From: Oscillibacter sp.
GTDB taxonomy: Bacteria > Bacillota > Clostridia > Oscillospirales > Oscillospiraceae
Length of the DNA: 27,376 nucleotides
Assembly (NCBI GenBank): GCA_020025475.1
Contig: JAHHSA010000020.1
Coordinates: 1-27,376 of the forward strand
Direction: 5' to 3'
This document shows, in pieces, positions 7,401-14,442 of this stretch. Position numbers and translations under genes: made by a program. The notes beneath the pieces were generated by a model. That model was not told the DNA's origin. It made no database searches and saw only the letters and a list, made by a program, of their open reading frames with translations. Numbering within the stretch: the first letter of the stretch is position 1; each line of letters begins with the position of its first letter.

Positions 7401-7429
7401 TTGACTTTTTTGCGATTTAGGACAAGAAT
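7401..7429 (+). promoter_or_regulatory. Promoter of the NSS symporter gene
   Basis: TTGACT (7401-7406), a 17-bp spacer and AAGAAT (7424-7429) form a good -35 with a weak -10. The predicted leader of about 80 nt carries the GGTTTAAAGTC repeats. An AT-rich A6/T6 inverted repeat lies just upstream (about 7371-7387). Confidence 0.5.
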
Positions 7430-7452
7430 AGAGTGCATAGATAATCTTTATT

Positions 7453-7479
7453 GGTTTAAAGTCTAATCGGTTTAAAGTC
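7453..7479 (+). repeat. Direct repeat GGTTTAAAGTC x2 upstream of the NSS gene
   Basis: Two identical 11-bp copies (7453-7463 and 7469-7479) are 16 bp apart start to start. Each is centred on the palindrome TTTAAA. They lie downstream of the predicted promoter and 39 nt before the NSS ATG. A tandem operator for a regulator of the symporter is one reading. Confidence 0.6.
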
Positions 7480-7518
7480 CAAAATCAGCAACAACCACAC
7501 CACCTGGAGGAGAAAAAG

Positions 7519-8856
7519 ATGAAGGAAAGCAAGAGACCACACGAAAGAAAATTCGGAAGCCGATGGGGCTTCATTCTGGCATCCGTCGGCTCCGCAGTCG
7601 GCATGGCCAACGTCTGGGGATTCCCCAGCAAGTTGGGTGAGAACGGCGGCGGTGCATTTTTACTGATCTATTTATTCTTCGTCTTCTTATTTAGCTACGT
7701 TGGCCTGCCTGCCGAGTTTGCCATCGGCCGCCGGTCCAAAACCGGCACTCTTGGCTCCTATGCCAATGCCTGGTCCACGCGGAGCAAGCAGCTTGAAAAG
7801 GTCGGCGGGCTGGTGGGCTGGCTGCCGCTGGCAGGCTCCATGTGCATTGCAATCGGCTACGCCGTCATCGTGGCCTATGTGCTCAAGGCTCTGTTTGATT
7901 CCCTCACCGGCGTGGTGATGGAGGCCAACGCTGCCGCCTGGTTTGAGAGCTTCTCGCTCAGCACCTACTCTGTGATCCCCTTCCACATCCTGGTGGTGGT
8001 GGGCACCCTGCTGACGCTGTTCCTTGGCGCCAAGAGCATTGAGAAGACGAACAAGATCATGATGCCTGTCTTCTTTGTGATCTTCGTGATTCTGGCTATC
8101 CGCGTGGCCATGCTCCCCGGTGTGGCAGAGGGCTACCAGTTCATGCTGATTCCCCGCTGGCAGGCCCTGAAGGACCCCATGGTCTGGATCACTGCCATGG
8201 GTCAGGCATTCTTCTCCCTGTCCATCACCGGCAGCGGCATGATTGTTTATGGCGCATACCTGGATGAAAAGGAGAGCGTGGTTCCCCTGTCCCTCAAGAC
8301 CGCCCTCTTTGATACCCTGGCTGCCTTCACCGCAGCCCTGGTCATCATCCCCGCCTGCTTCTCTTATGATCTGAACGTGGGCGCCGGTCCCGGCCTGCTG
8401 TTTGTGGTGCTCCCCACCATCCTGCAGGACATTCCCATGGGCCAGCTGTTTGCCATCATCCTGTACATCGCCATGGTCTTCGCTGGTGTCAGCTCCCTGC
8501 AGAATATGTTTGAGGCCGTCGGCGAATCCCTGCTGCACAAGTTCCCCAAGATGAACCGTAAAATGGTCTTGCTGGCCATGTGCGTCATCTGCCTGGGCTT
8601 CGGCATCAATATGGAAGCCATCTTCCAGTGGGGCACCTGGATGGACTTCGTCTCCATTTACATCATTCCCATCGGCGCTATGCTGGGTGCCATCTCCTGG
8701 TTCTGGGTCATGAAGCGGGATCAGCTTCTGCCAGAGATCAACAAAGGCAGCAGCCGCATCAAAGGCGCTGTATGGTACAATGTGGGTCGTTATATCTACG
8801 TCCCCATCACGGTGATTCTGTGCACTGTGGCCGTCTTTATGAAGATTTCCTTCTGA
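7519..8856 (+). CDS. Sodium-dependent transporter, NSS/SNF family
   Basis: This 445-residue integral membrane protein belongs to the neurotransmitter:sodium symporter family (LeuT, Tyt1, MhsT), which imports amino acids or amines with sodium. Helix 1 has the unwound substrate/sodium motif GSAVGMANVWGFP (24-36) and then ENGGGAFLLIY (41-51). Relative to LeuT, N27 is conserved (here N31) while LeuT N21 is Ser (S25). Helix 6 carries FFSLSITGSGMIVYGAYL, typical of bacterial members. The length fits the 11-helix bacterial type. GGAGGAG lies about 7 nt before ATG 7519. It has its own promoter and leader repeats, and appears monocistronic. The amino-acid substrate is not decided by sequence; the diaminopropionate lyase elsewhere in the window is not in the same operon. 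Confidence 0.95.
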   Translation: MKESKRPHERKFGSRWGFILASVGSAVGMANVWGFPSKLGENGGGAFLLIYLFFVFLFSYVGLPAEFAIGRRSKTGTLGSYANAWSTRSKQLEKVGGLVGWLPLAGSMCIAIGYAVIVAYVLKALFDSLTGVVMEANAAAWFESFSLSTYSVIPFHILVVVGTLLTLFLGAKSIEKTNKIMMPVFFVIFVILAIRVAMLPGVAEGYQFMLIPRWQALKDPMVWITAMGQAFFSLSITGSGMIVYGAYLDEKESVVPLSLKTALFDTLAAFTAALVIIPACFSYDLNVGAGPGLLFVVLPTILQDIPMGQLFAIILYIAMVFAGVSSLQNMFEAVGESLLHKFPKMNRKMVLLAMCVICLGFGINMEAIFQWGTWMDFVSIYIIPIGAMLGAISWFWVMKRDQLLPEINKGSSRIKGAVWYNVGRYIYVPITVILCTVAVFMKISF

Positions 8857-8915
8857 TTGGACACCCCAGGCGCCAAAGTTTCCCTGCACAATCAGGCCTG
8901 TGTTTACCAGGCAGC

Positions 8916-8949
8916 AAACGGCAGCAGCCTATCAAGGCCGCTGCCGTTT
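8916..8949 (+). terminator. Hairpin after the NSS gene
   Basis: Perfect 10-bp arms AAACGGCAGC / GCTGCCGTTT (8916-8925 and 8940-8949) begin 59 nt after the NSS stop. The outer pairs are A-T but there is no long T-tract, so this is a weak terminator or an mRNA 3' stabilising stem ahead of the stronger one at 8992. Confidence 0.45.
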
Positions 8950-8991
8950 CATGCTTTGCTTCCTCCCGCCTCGGCGCTTGTTCTGAATCCC

Positions 8992-9038
8992 AAAAAACAA
9001 TGGAGCGTATCGAATTTCGATACGCTCCATTGTTTTTT
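8992..9038. terminator. Bidirectional terminator between NSS and htrA
   Basis: The arms are perfect inverted repeats of 23 bp (8992-9014 and 9016-9038) around a single central T. The outer six pairs are A6/T6, which gives a T-tract on both strands. It sits between convergent genes and can end transcripts from either side. Confidence 0.95.
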
Positions 9039-9066
9039 CTGTCCTTTGTCACCCGGTGCCGAATGG

Positions 9067-10329
9067 TTATTGAACTGCCTCCTGCAAATCCAGTGTCAGC
9101 TCTATCAGCTCCCCATCCCGCCAGACGGTAATCCGCATCTGGTCCCCCAGATGATACTGCCGGCGTGCCCGGAAAACATCCTGGCTGGAACGGACCGGGA
9201 GATCGCCTACCCGGACCACAAAGTCACCCACCAGCATGCCTGCCTGCTCGGCAGCCGTGCCCCGAGAGACCTCCACAACCTCCACGCCCCAGAGATCATC
9301 GGCCACCTGCTCACTCATCGGAAGCACCGACATCCCCAGCCGGGGCTCCGGCTGCACCTCGCCATAGGTCAGCAGGTCATTGACCAGCCGCTCCACAGAG
9401 GCCGTGGGGATTGAAAAACCGAGGCCCTCCACACTGGAGTATTTGGACATCATCTTCACCACATTGATGCCCACTACCTGGCCGTACTCGTTGATGAGCG
9501 GGCCGCCGGAGTTGCCGGTATTCAGGGCGGTGTTGGTCTGGATGAGATTCATAACCCGTCCCTCTACCTCCACCTCGCGGTTGACTGCGGAGACGATTCC
9601 GTTGGTAAAGGTTCCGCGCAGCTCCACCCCAAGGGGGTTGCCGATGGCATACACCGGATCTCCCACCTGGAGCAGGTCGGAATCTCCAAACTCAGCCACC
9701 GGCAGACCGGTCAGGTCCGTCTTCAGCACCGCCAGATCATTCTTGGCGTCTCCCGCCACATAGAGAGCCGGGAAGCTGAGATCGTTGGACAGCACAACCA
9801 TACACTCTCTGCCGCCCTCTACCACGTGATAGTTGGTCAGAATGTAGCCGTCCCGGGAGAAGATCACACCAGTGCCCACAGAGGCCGCCTCCTGGTCCAG
9901 CTTGGCCACCACCATCACCACCGCCGGGTTGACTCGGCTGTAGATTTCCGGAGAAGACAGCACTCTGCCCGTTTGCGGTTCAAGGCGCAGAGAAGCGCCT
10001 TCCCCATAGGGGTAGGTGGGAATGGTAATCTCCTGACCCTTGCCGGGGGACTCCTCGTATGCGCCGGGGACGTCCTGCCGTTGGGACTGCTGGTAGGCAG
10101 AAAGGCACCAAGCGCCAGCAGCCAGGAGCACTGATACAAACAGACAGATCAAAAAGACCCGCAGCCCGGTTCGCCTGGGGCGAGAACTTTTGACCGATGA
10201 CAGGCCCTTACGGGAAAGACCCGGAAGAGGGCGGACATAGGTCTCCACCACCTCCCGGGTATCCCGAGGCCGATACGTTTCTACGACTTCGCCGGGAAGA
10301 CGCTCTTCCCGGATATTGTTTTCTTCCAT
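9067..10329 (-). CDS. Membrane-anchored HtrA/DegP-type serine protease with PDZ domain
   Basis: The predicted protein has 420 residues. A cytoplasmic N-terminal tail of about 56 residues precedes one membrane helix (about 57-79). A trypsin-like S1C protease domain follows with the triad H168 (TNYHVVEG), D198 (NDLAVLK) and S274 (TGNSGGPL), then one PDZ domain (about 330-415). Members degrade or chaperone misfolded proteins outside the membrane. The layout matches Gram-positive HtrA/HtrB/YycK. The tail contains the hexamer EVVETY twice (14-19 and 26-31). The start at 10329 is 7 nt after the kinase stop, with a weak GAGG site, so translation is probably coupled. The gene is last in an RR-HK-protease operon, a CssRS-HtrA-like arrangement, suggesting induction by envelope stress. 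Which Bacillus paralogue it matches is not decided. Confidence 0.95.
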   Translation of the reverse strand: MEENNIREERLPGEVVETYRPRDTREVVETYVRPLPGLSRKGLSSVKSSRPRRTGLRVFLICLFVSVLLAAGAWCLSAYQQSQRQDVPGAYEESPGKGQEITIPTYPYGEGASLRLEPQTGRVLSSPEIYSRVNPAVVMVVAKLDQEAASVGTGVIFSRDGYILTNYHVVEGGRECMVVLSNDLSFPALYVAGDAKNDLAVLKTDLTGLPVAEFGDSDLLQVGDPVYAIGNPLGVELRGTFTNGIVSAVNREVEVEGRVMNLIQTNTALNTGNSGGPLINEYGQVVGINVVKMMSKYSSVEGLGFSIPTASVERLVNDLLTYGEVQPEPRLGMSVLPMSEQVADDLWGVEVVEVSRGTAAEQAGMLVGDFVVRVGDLPVRSSQDVFRARRQYHLGDQMRITVWRDGELIELTLDLQEAVQ

Positions 10330-10336
10330 TCGGTCC

Positions 10337-11773
10337 TCATTCCGTGGTCAGCGAGAAGCTGAACGTAGTGACGCCGTTCTCGCTGGTCACATTGATTTTT
10401 TCTTTGTGCTGTTCCAGAATCGTCTTAACGATGTACAGTCCCAGGCCCACACCGTCCTTATCCTCGCTGCGGGACTTATCACTCTTGTGGAAGCGCTCAA
10501 ACAGCAGCGGCAGCTCCTCTGCGGGAATGGTATCGCCCAGGTTACGCACCGTAACTCTGGCCTTGCCGTCGATCGTAGTGACCCCCAGATACAGCGTTGA
10601 TCCTCTCCGGGCAAACTTGGTGGTGTTTTCCAGCAGATTATAGAGCACCTGGGTAATCATATCGTTGTCGCCCAGCACCAGGATGGGTTCTTCAGGGATG
10701 TCCGCATCCACATCCAGATCCCGGTCGTTAATCTTCTTTTCCATGGAGATCAGTACCCGGCGCATACTCTCACAAAGATCAAAGTGGTTGCCGCCCTTGA
10801 GGGGATCAATGGCCTGCAGCTGGCTCACGTCCAGCATCCGACGCACCAGTCGGCTGAGACGACGGCTCTCCTGGGAGATGATCTGCAGGTACTGTTTCTC
10901 GTTCTCCGGCGGGATGGTGCCGTCCAGAATGCCGTCGGTATAACCAGCAATGGTGGTCATGGGAGTTTTCAGCTCATGGGAGATGTTGGCAATGAATTCC
11001 CGGCGCTGCCGCTCCGTCTGCTGGAGCGTCTCCGCCATATTGTTGAAAGAGGCTGCCAGCTCCCCCATTTCGTCGCCCCGGTCACAGTCCTTCATCCGCA
11101 CATCGAAGTCTCCCTCGGCGTACCGCCGGGTGGCCTGCACCATCTCCCGGATGGGCTGGACCTGACGCATAGCCGTGATGGACGCCGCCAGAATGGAAAT
11201 CATCAATACCACAAAGGCCGTCATGAAAAAGAGGCCTGCAAAACCGTGCCACATGGAAAACAGGGATGCGCTGGTAGAAACCGCGAACGCCAGACCCACA
11301 ACGCTGCCGGAGGGGGCATAAGCAGGAACGCCTACTACCAGCCGGCGGCTCTCATAGAGGCCATTGAGGGTGCTCCACTGAGAGGCGTGCTTCTCCGCCA
11401 GAATCTCATCCACGATATTCTGGGGCATCTGAACCACCAGGCCCTCCATGTCAACGTCTGTAGAGAGGTGCACGCTGCCATCCAAATCGCAGATCAGAAA
11501 ATCCACATCGGAGACTGTGGCCGCAAAGGTGGCCAGTTGCAGCAGATCCTCCTGTCGGCGGTTCTGCTCCTGGCCTTCCAGATAGCTGGCTGCAATCTGG
11601 GAGACCATCTGAGCTTTTCCCTCCAGTTCCTGACTCTTCAGATCTCTTGCGTAATTGTAGCTCAGGGAGAAAAAGGATGCGCCCAGCAGCACAAGCGTCA
11701 GCATCACCATGCCGGCTGTCACCTGCAGCTGCCGCCAGTAGAGTCCCTGAAAGCGCTTTTTGAACCGACTCAT
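10337..11773 (-). CDS. Sensor histidine kinase (HAMP-HisKA-HATPase)
   Basis: This 478-residue membrane kinase has helix 1 at about 16-38, an extracytoplasmic sensor region at about 40-175, helix 2 at about 177-200 and a HAMP domain at about 198-252. The HisKA phospho-acceptor is H266 (NISHELKTP). The ATPase domain has N-box residues N379/N383 (LYNLLENTTKF) and the glycine-rich GVGLGLYIVK (441-450). All catalytic motifs are intact. The start overlaps the regulator stop as ATGA (11770-11773), so regulator and kinase are coupled. With the adjacent HtrA it resembles a CssS-type kinase that detects misfolded secreted protein, although the sensor domain gives no direct proof of the signal. Confidence 0.94.
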   Translation of the reverse strand: MSRFKKRFQGLYWRQLQVTAGMVMLTLVLLGASFFSLSYNYARDLKSQELEGKAQMVSQIAASYLEGQEQNRRQEDLLQLATFAATVSDVDFLICDLDGSVHLSTDVDMEGLVVQMPQNIVDEILAEKHASQWSTLNGLYESRRLVVGVPAYAPSGSVVGLAFAVSTSASLFSMWHGFAGLFFMTAFVVLMISILAASITAMRQVQPIREMVQATRRYAEGDFDVRMKDCDRGDEMGELAASFNNMAETLQQTERQRREFIANISHELKTPMTTIAGYTDGILDGTIPPENEKQYLQIISQESRRLSRLVRRMLDVSQLQAIDPLKGGNHFDLCESMRRVLISMEKKINDRDLDVDADIPEEPILVLGDNDMITQVLYNLLENTTKFARRGSTLYLGVTTIDGKARVTVRNLGDTIPAEELPLLFERFHKSDKSRSEDKDGVGLGLYIVKTILEQHKEKINVTSENGVTTFSFSLTTE

Positions 11774-12471
11774 GCTTCCGCCTTTTCCGCGCCGGTCATC
11801 TCAAATTTATAGCCCACGCCCCAGACAGTTTTCAGTGCCCACTGATCGGAGACATTCTCCACCTTTTCCCGCAGACGCTTGATGTGAACATCCACGGTGC
11901 GGCTGTCGCCGAAGTAGTCAAAGCCCCAGACCTCGTCCAGCAGCTGATTGCGGGTGTAAACCCGGTTGGGGGTGGCTGCCAGGTGATAGAGCAGTTCCAG
12001 CTCCTTGGGGGGAGTATCGATCTTCTTGCCGTCCACAATCAGCTCATAGGAGTCCAGATTGATGACCAGCTTGTCGAAGGTCAGCTTCTTGCTGGTGTCG
12101 TTGGGAATCTCTGTCCGGCGCAGTACCGCATTGATGCGGGCAATCAGCTCCTTCATCTCAAAGGGCTTGACGATATAGTCGTCTGCGCCCATTTCCAAAC
12201 CCTGAATTCGGTCAAAGACCTCACTCTTGGCGGTCAGCATGATGATGGGCACCTTGCTGGTTTCCCGTACCTTGGCGCAGACCGCCCATCCATCCATCAC
12301 CGGCAGCATGATATCCAGCAGGATCAAATCAGGAACCTGCTTTTGGAACTCCTCTATGGCCTTTCCGCCGTCACCGGCGATTCGCACATCGAACCCCTCC
12401 TTCACAAGATACATGTGAATAAGGTCGGAGATATTGCGATCATCTTCCACCACTAAAATATTGCGGCCCAT
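11770..12471 (-). CDS. OmpR/PhoB-family response regulator
   Basis: The protein has 233 residues. The receiver domain (about 3-118) has acidic residues E9, D10 and D11, phospho-acceptor D53 (LLDIMLPVMDG) and K102 (DDYIVKPF). A winged-helix DNA-binding domain (about 130-225) carries the usual TPPKELELLYHLA and the recognition-helix stretch DSRTVDVHIKRLREK. It should bind direct repeats as a dimer once phosphorylated by the kinase encoded immediately downstream. GGAGG lies 7 nt before ATG 12471. It is first in the RR-HK-HtrA operon, behind two overlapping promoters covered by an inverted repeat, which may mark autoregulation. Confidence 0.95.
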   Translation of the reverse strand: MGRNILVVEDDRNISDLIHMYLVKEGFDVRIAGDGGKAIEEFQKQVPDLILLDIMLPVMDGWAVCAKVRETSKVPIIMLTAKSEVFDRIQGLEMGADDYIVKPFEMKELIARINAVLRRTEIPNDTSKKLTFDKLVINLDSYELIVDGKKIDTPPKELELLYHLAATPNRVYTRNQLLDEVWGFDYFGDSRTVDVHIKRLREKVENVSDQWALKTVWGVGYKFEMTGAEKAEA

Positions 12472-12517
12472 GGTGTTTCCTCCACTTCCCTTGATATCAA
12501 ATAGTTTCTCAGTTGTA

Positions 12518-12560
12518 ATTATACACTCCCGTGTATACAGGTAGTTGAATATTTTGTGAA
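12518..12560 (-). promoter_or_regulatory. Overlapping promoters of the RR-HK-htrA operon
   Basis: The best promoter on the minus strand is TTCACA (12560-12555), a 17-bp spacer and TATACA (12537-12532). A second -10, a perfect TATAAT, is at 12523-12518 but lacks a well-spaced -35 (TTCAAC is 20 bp away). Either gives a leader of about 40-55 nt. Confidence 0.65.
12520..12537. promoter_or_regulatory. Inverted repeat TATACAC-N4-GTGTATA over the -10 elements
   Basis: Perfect 7-bp arms (12520-12526 and 12531-12537) are separated by 4 bp and cover both candidate -10 hexamers of the TCS operon. Occupancy would block RNA polymerase, so this fits a repressor operator. OmpR-type activators usually bind direct repeats upstream of -35, so a different factor may act here. 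Confidence 0.5.
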
Positions 12561-12586
12561 TTCCAGCAGGGTCTCGGGACGTGCGC

Positions 12587-13723
12587 TCACACCGCCGTCT
12601 CCGTCAGCGCAAAGCAGCGGTCATCCGCCCGCTCTACTGCCGCGAGAAAGTGGCGCAGCCCAGTGGCATCTGCCGTATCCCCCATCCAGACTGACACACG
12701 CCCCCGGTGCGCGGCGATCCGCTGCATCAGGTGATTGGCATTGGATGCGCTTTTCAGGCTGTAGGCCGTGCGGTCCATATCCGGATTCAGGGTGAGGAAG
12801 CCCATGGCTGCCGCCCGGCGGGCATCATCCTCATCGCCGCCCTTCAAATAGGCCAGCCGCGTTCTGCCGCAGGTGGCCTTTTCCAGCGCCTGATTTCCCT
12901 GGTCCAGCTGCTCTTCCAGCGTGCGGCGCTCATCTGCCGGGTCCGCCAGAATGCCGATGGTCTGACCGGTCGCCACCATGCGCCGCAGCAGATCTCCCTG
13001 TTCCGCCAGGAAGTCGGGCGTACAGAAGAAGGTGGCATACCCCCGCTCCTGTTCCAGAACATCCAGCATAGCTGCGGTGGACTTCCCCGCTTCCAGGCAA
13101 AGATAAAGCCCCTCGCCGGAAGAGACGGGCATTTCCGGCGTGATCTCCTGCTTGGGCTCCTTTTCCTTCTCTTTTTCCTTCCCTTTCTTGTAGGCGTTGT
13201 AGGCACTCTCCATGTTGTATGTAGCGGCATCCGCAAAATACTTGTCTGACAGACCAAAATCCGGTTTTCTCAGCCACACCAGATACCCCAGCGGGACCTC
13301 TACCATAGAGTATTGCAGACCGAAAAACGAAGCAACCAGAAAAGCCGGGACAAAAACAATGCCGCCCCGTTCCACAGCTCCCGGCTGGCGGATATTGTCG
13401 TCAGAGTCCTTGGCGTAGCTCTTCCCCGGCTCAAAGAGCAGGGAGCGGCCCGCAGCCTGGCTGGCACTGTGGAGGATCACCACATCCCGGTTGTTTCGGA
13501 TGTAGGAGATGCCCAGTGAGCGCCAGACATTGTCTGTAAACATGGTGCTGGGGATATAGAGGTAGCCGTTGTGCCAGAACGGCATGGTGCTGTCCGACAA
13601 GGGCAGTACGCTCTCACCAGCCGCTGTAAAATAGACCTTCGGTTCCTCTGCCTGTGCCGTAGGAAATGCCACTTGGCAAAGCATCAGCACACTCAGCAGC
13701 AGTGCCGCGATCCGCTTTTTCAT
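12587..13723 (-). CDS. Secreted protein: amine-oxidase-like N-domain plus degenerate NodB (polysaccharide-deacetylase-like) domain
   Basis: The predicted protein has 378 residues. A signal peptide (1-25, cleavage after AQA) is followed by an extracellular domain (about 28-170) resembling copper-amine-oxidase-N-like wall modules (PLSDSTMPF, GYLYIPSTMF, FVPAFLVASFFGL). A charged linker (180-192, KEKEKEKE) leads to a NodB-like domain (about 203-378), seen in LDVLEQERGYATFF (219-232) and RRMVATGQTIG (247-257). The metal and catalytic motifs are gone: the TFDDGP site reads CLEAGK (209-214) and the HSxxH site reads GILADPADE (257-265). It is therefore unlikely to deacetylate anything and may bind wall polymers or act as a sensor accessory. 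It has its own promoter and SD, and lies 115 nt upstream of the TCS-HtrA operon on the same strand. The domain calls are by eye. Confidence 0.75.
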   Translation of the reverse strand: MKKRIAALLLSVLMLCQVAFPTAQAEEPKVYFTAAGESVLPLSDSTMPFWHNGYLYIPSTMFTDNVWRSLGISYIRNNRDVVILHSASQAAGRSLLFEPGKSYAKDSDDNIRQPGAVERGGIVFVPAFLVASFFGLQYSMVEVPLGYLVWLRKPDFGLSDKYFADAATYNMESAYNAYKKGKEKEKEKEPKQEITPEMPVSSGEGLYLCLEAGKSTAAMLDVLEQERGYATFFCTPDFLAEQGDLLRRMVATGQTIGILADPADERRTLEEQLDQGNQALEKATCGRTRLAYLKGGDEDDARRAAAMGFLTLNPDMDRTAYSLKSASNANHLMQRIAAHRGRVSVWMGDTADATGLRHFLAAVERADDRCFALTETAV

Positions 13724-13754
13724 CCTCGGCGCCTCCTTGTTGTTTGATCATATT

Positions 13755-13784
13755 AGTATACCATTTTCCGCGACTTCTTGTAAA
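13755..13784 (-). promoter_or_regulatory. Promoter of the secreted NodB-like gene
   Basis: On the minus strand there is TTTACA (13784-13779), an 18-bp spacer, and TATACT (13760-13755), with TGG just before the -10. AAGGAGG follows within the leader of about 25 nt before the ATG at 13723. Confidence 0.75.
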
Positions 13785-13810
13785 GGGACGACCGTGTGTC
13801 CATGGCAGCA

Positions 13811-13845
13811 AAAAAATTCCGCCGCCTGAACCAGGCAGCGGAATT
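13811..13845 (-). terminator. Terminator of the recA-pgsA operon
   Basis: On the minus strand AAATTCCGCTGCCTG pairs with CAGGCGGCGGAATTT with one mismatch and a GTT loop, followed by a run of seven T. It begins about 48 nt after the pgsA stop and ends the DUF1385-to-pgsA operon. Confidence 0.9.
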
Positions 13846-13892
13846 TCACCCGTGATTTGGCGGTACAATCCCCCGCAGTGGGCGGAACTGCT

Positions 13893-14414
13893 TCAGGCCG
13901 TAGCAATGACGTCCTTGTTCTTCATAAAATACTCCACACCGGAGTACAGCGTTGTGAGCACAATGACCCATACGCAGATCTGATTCAAACTGTCAGGAAT
14001 GGGCAGAAACATGAGCACAATGCACACCATGGTGGATGCAGTCTTTACCTTGCCGGACCAACCGGCGGCGATAACACGGCCCTTGTCGCTGGCAATCATC
14101 CGAAGACCGCTGACGGCGAACTCCCGGCAGATAACGATCAGCAGGGCCCACGCGGGCATCTGACCAATTTCCACAAACCACAGCATGGCAGCCGTCACCA
14201 GCATTTTGTCTGCCAGGGGATCGGCGAACTTGCCAAAGTCCGTCACCAGGTTCCTGGCCCGGGCAATCTTGCCATCCAGCAGATCGGTGAGACTGGCCAC
14301 AATAAAGATGGTCAGTGCCACATAATTGGCTCCGGGGAAGCCCACATACAGGACAACCATGAATACAGGGATCAGTAAAATGCGCAAAAGAGTCAGTTTA
14401 TTTGGCAAATTCAT
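13893..14414 (-). CDS. pgsA: CDP-diacylglycerol--glycerol-3-phosphate 3-phosphatidyltransferase
   Basis: This membrane enzyme makes phosphatidylglycerophosphate, the committed step to phosphatidylglycerol. The 173-residue product has the complete CDP-alcohol phosphatidyltransferase signature D-x2-D-G-x2-A-R-x8-G-x3-D-x3-D at about residues 44-69, and several hydrophobic helices before and after it. The N-terminal MNLPNKLTLLRILLIP is typical of PgsA. AAAGGAGAG lies just upstream of ATG 14414, 28 nt after the rimO stop. It is last in the operon before a strong terminator. A related CDP-alcohol transferase (cardiolipin or phosphatidylserine synthase) is less likely given the length and N-terminus. 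Confidence 0.95.
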   Translation of the reverse strand: MNLPNKLTLLRILLIPVFMVVLYVGFPGANYVALTIFIVASLTDLLDGKIARARNLVTDFGKFADPLADKMLVTAAMLWFVEIGQMPAWALLIVICREFAVSGLRMIASDKGRVIAAGWSGKVKTASTMVCIVLMFLPIPDSLNQICVWVIVLTTLYSGVEYFMKNKDVIATA

Positions 14415-14442
14415 TGATATCTCTCCTTTTCGGAACTGGGAC

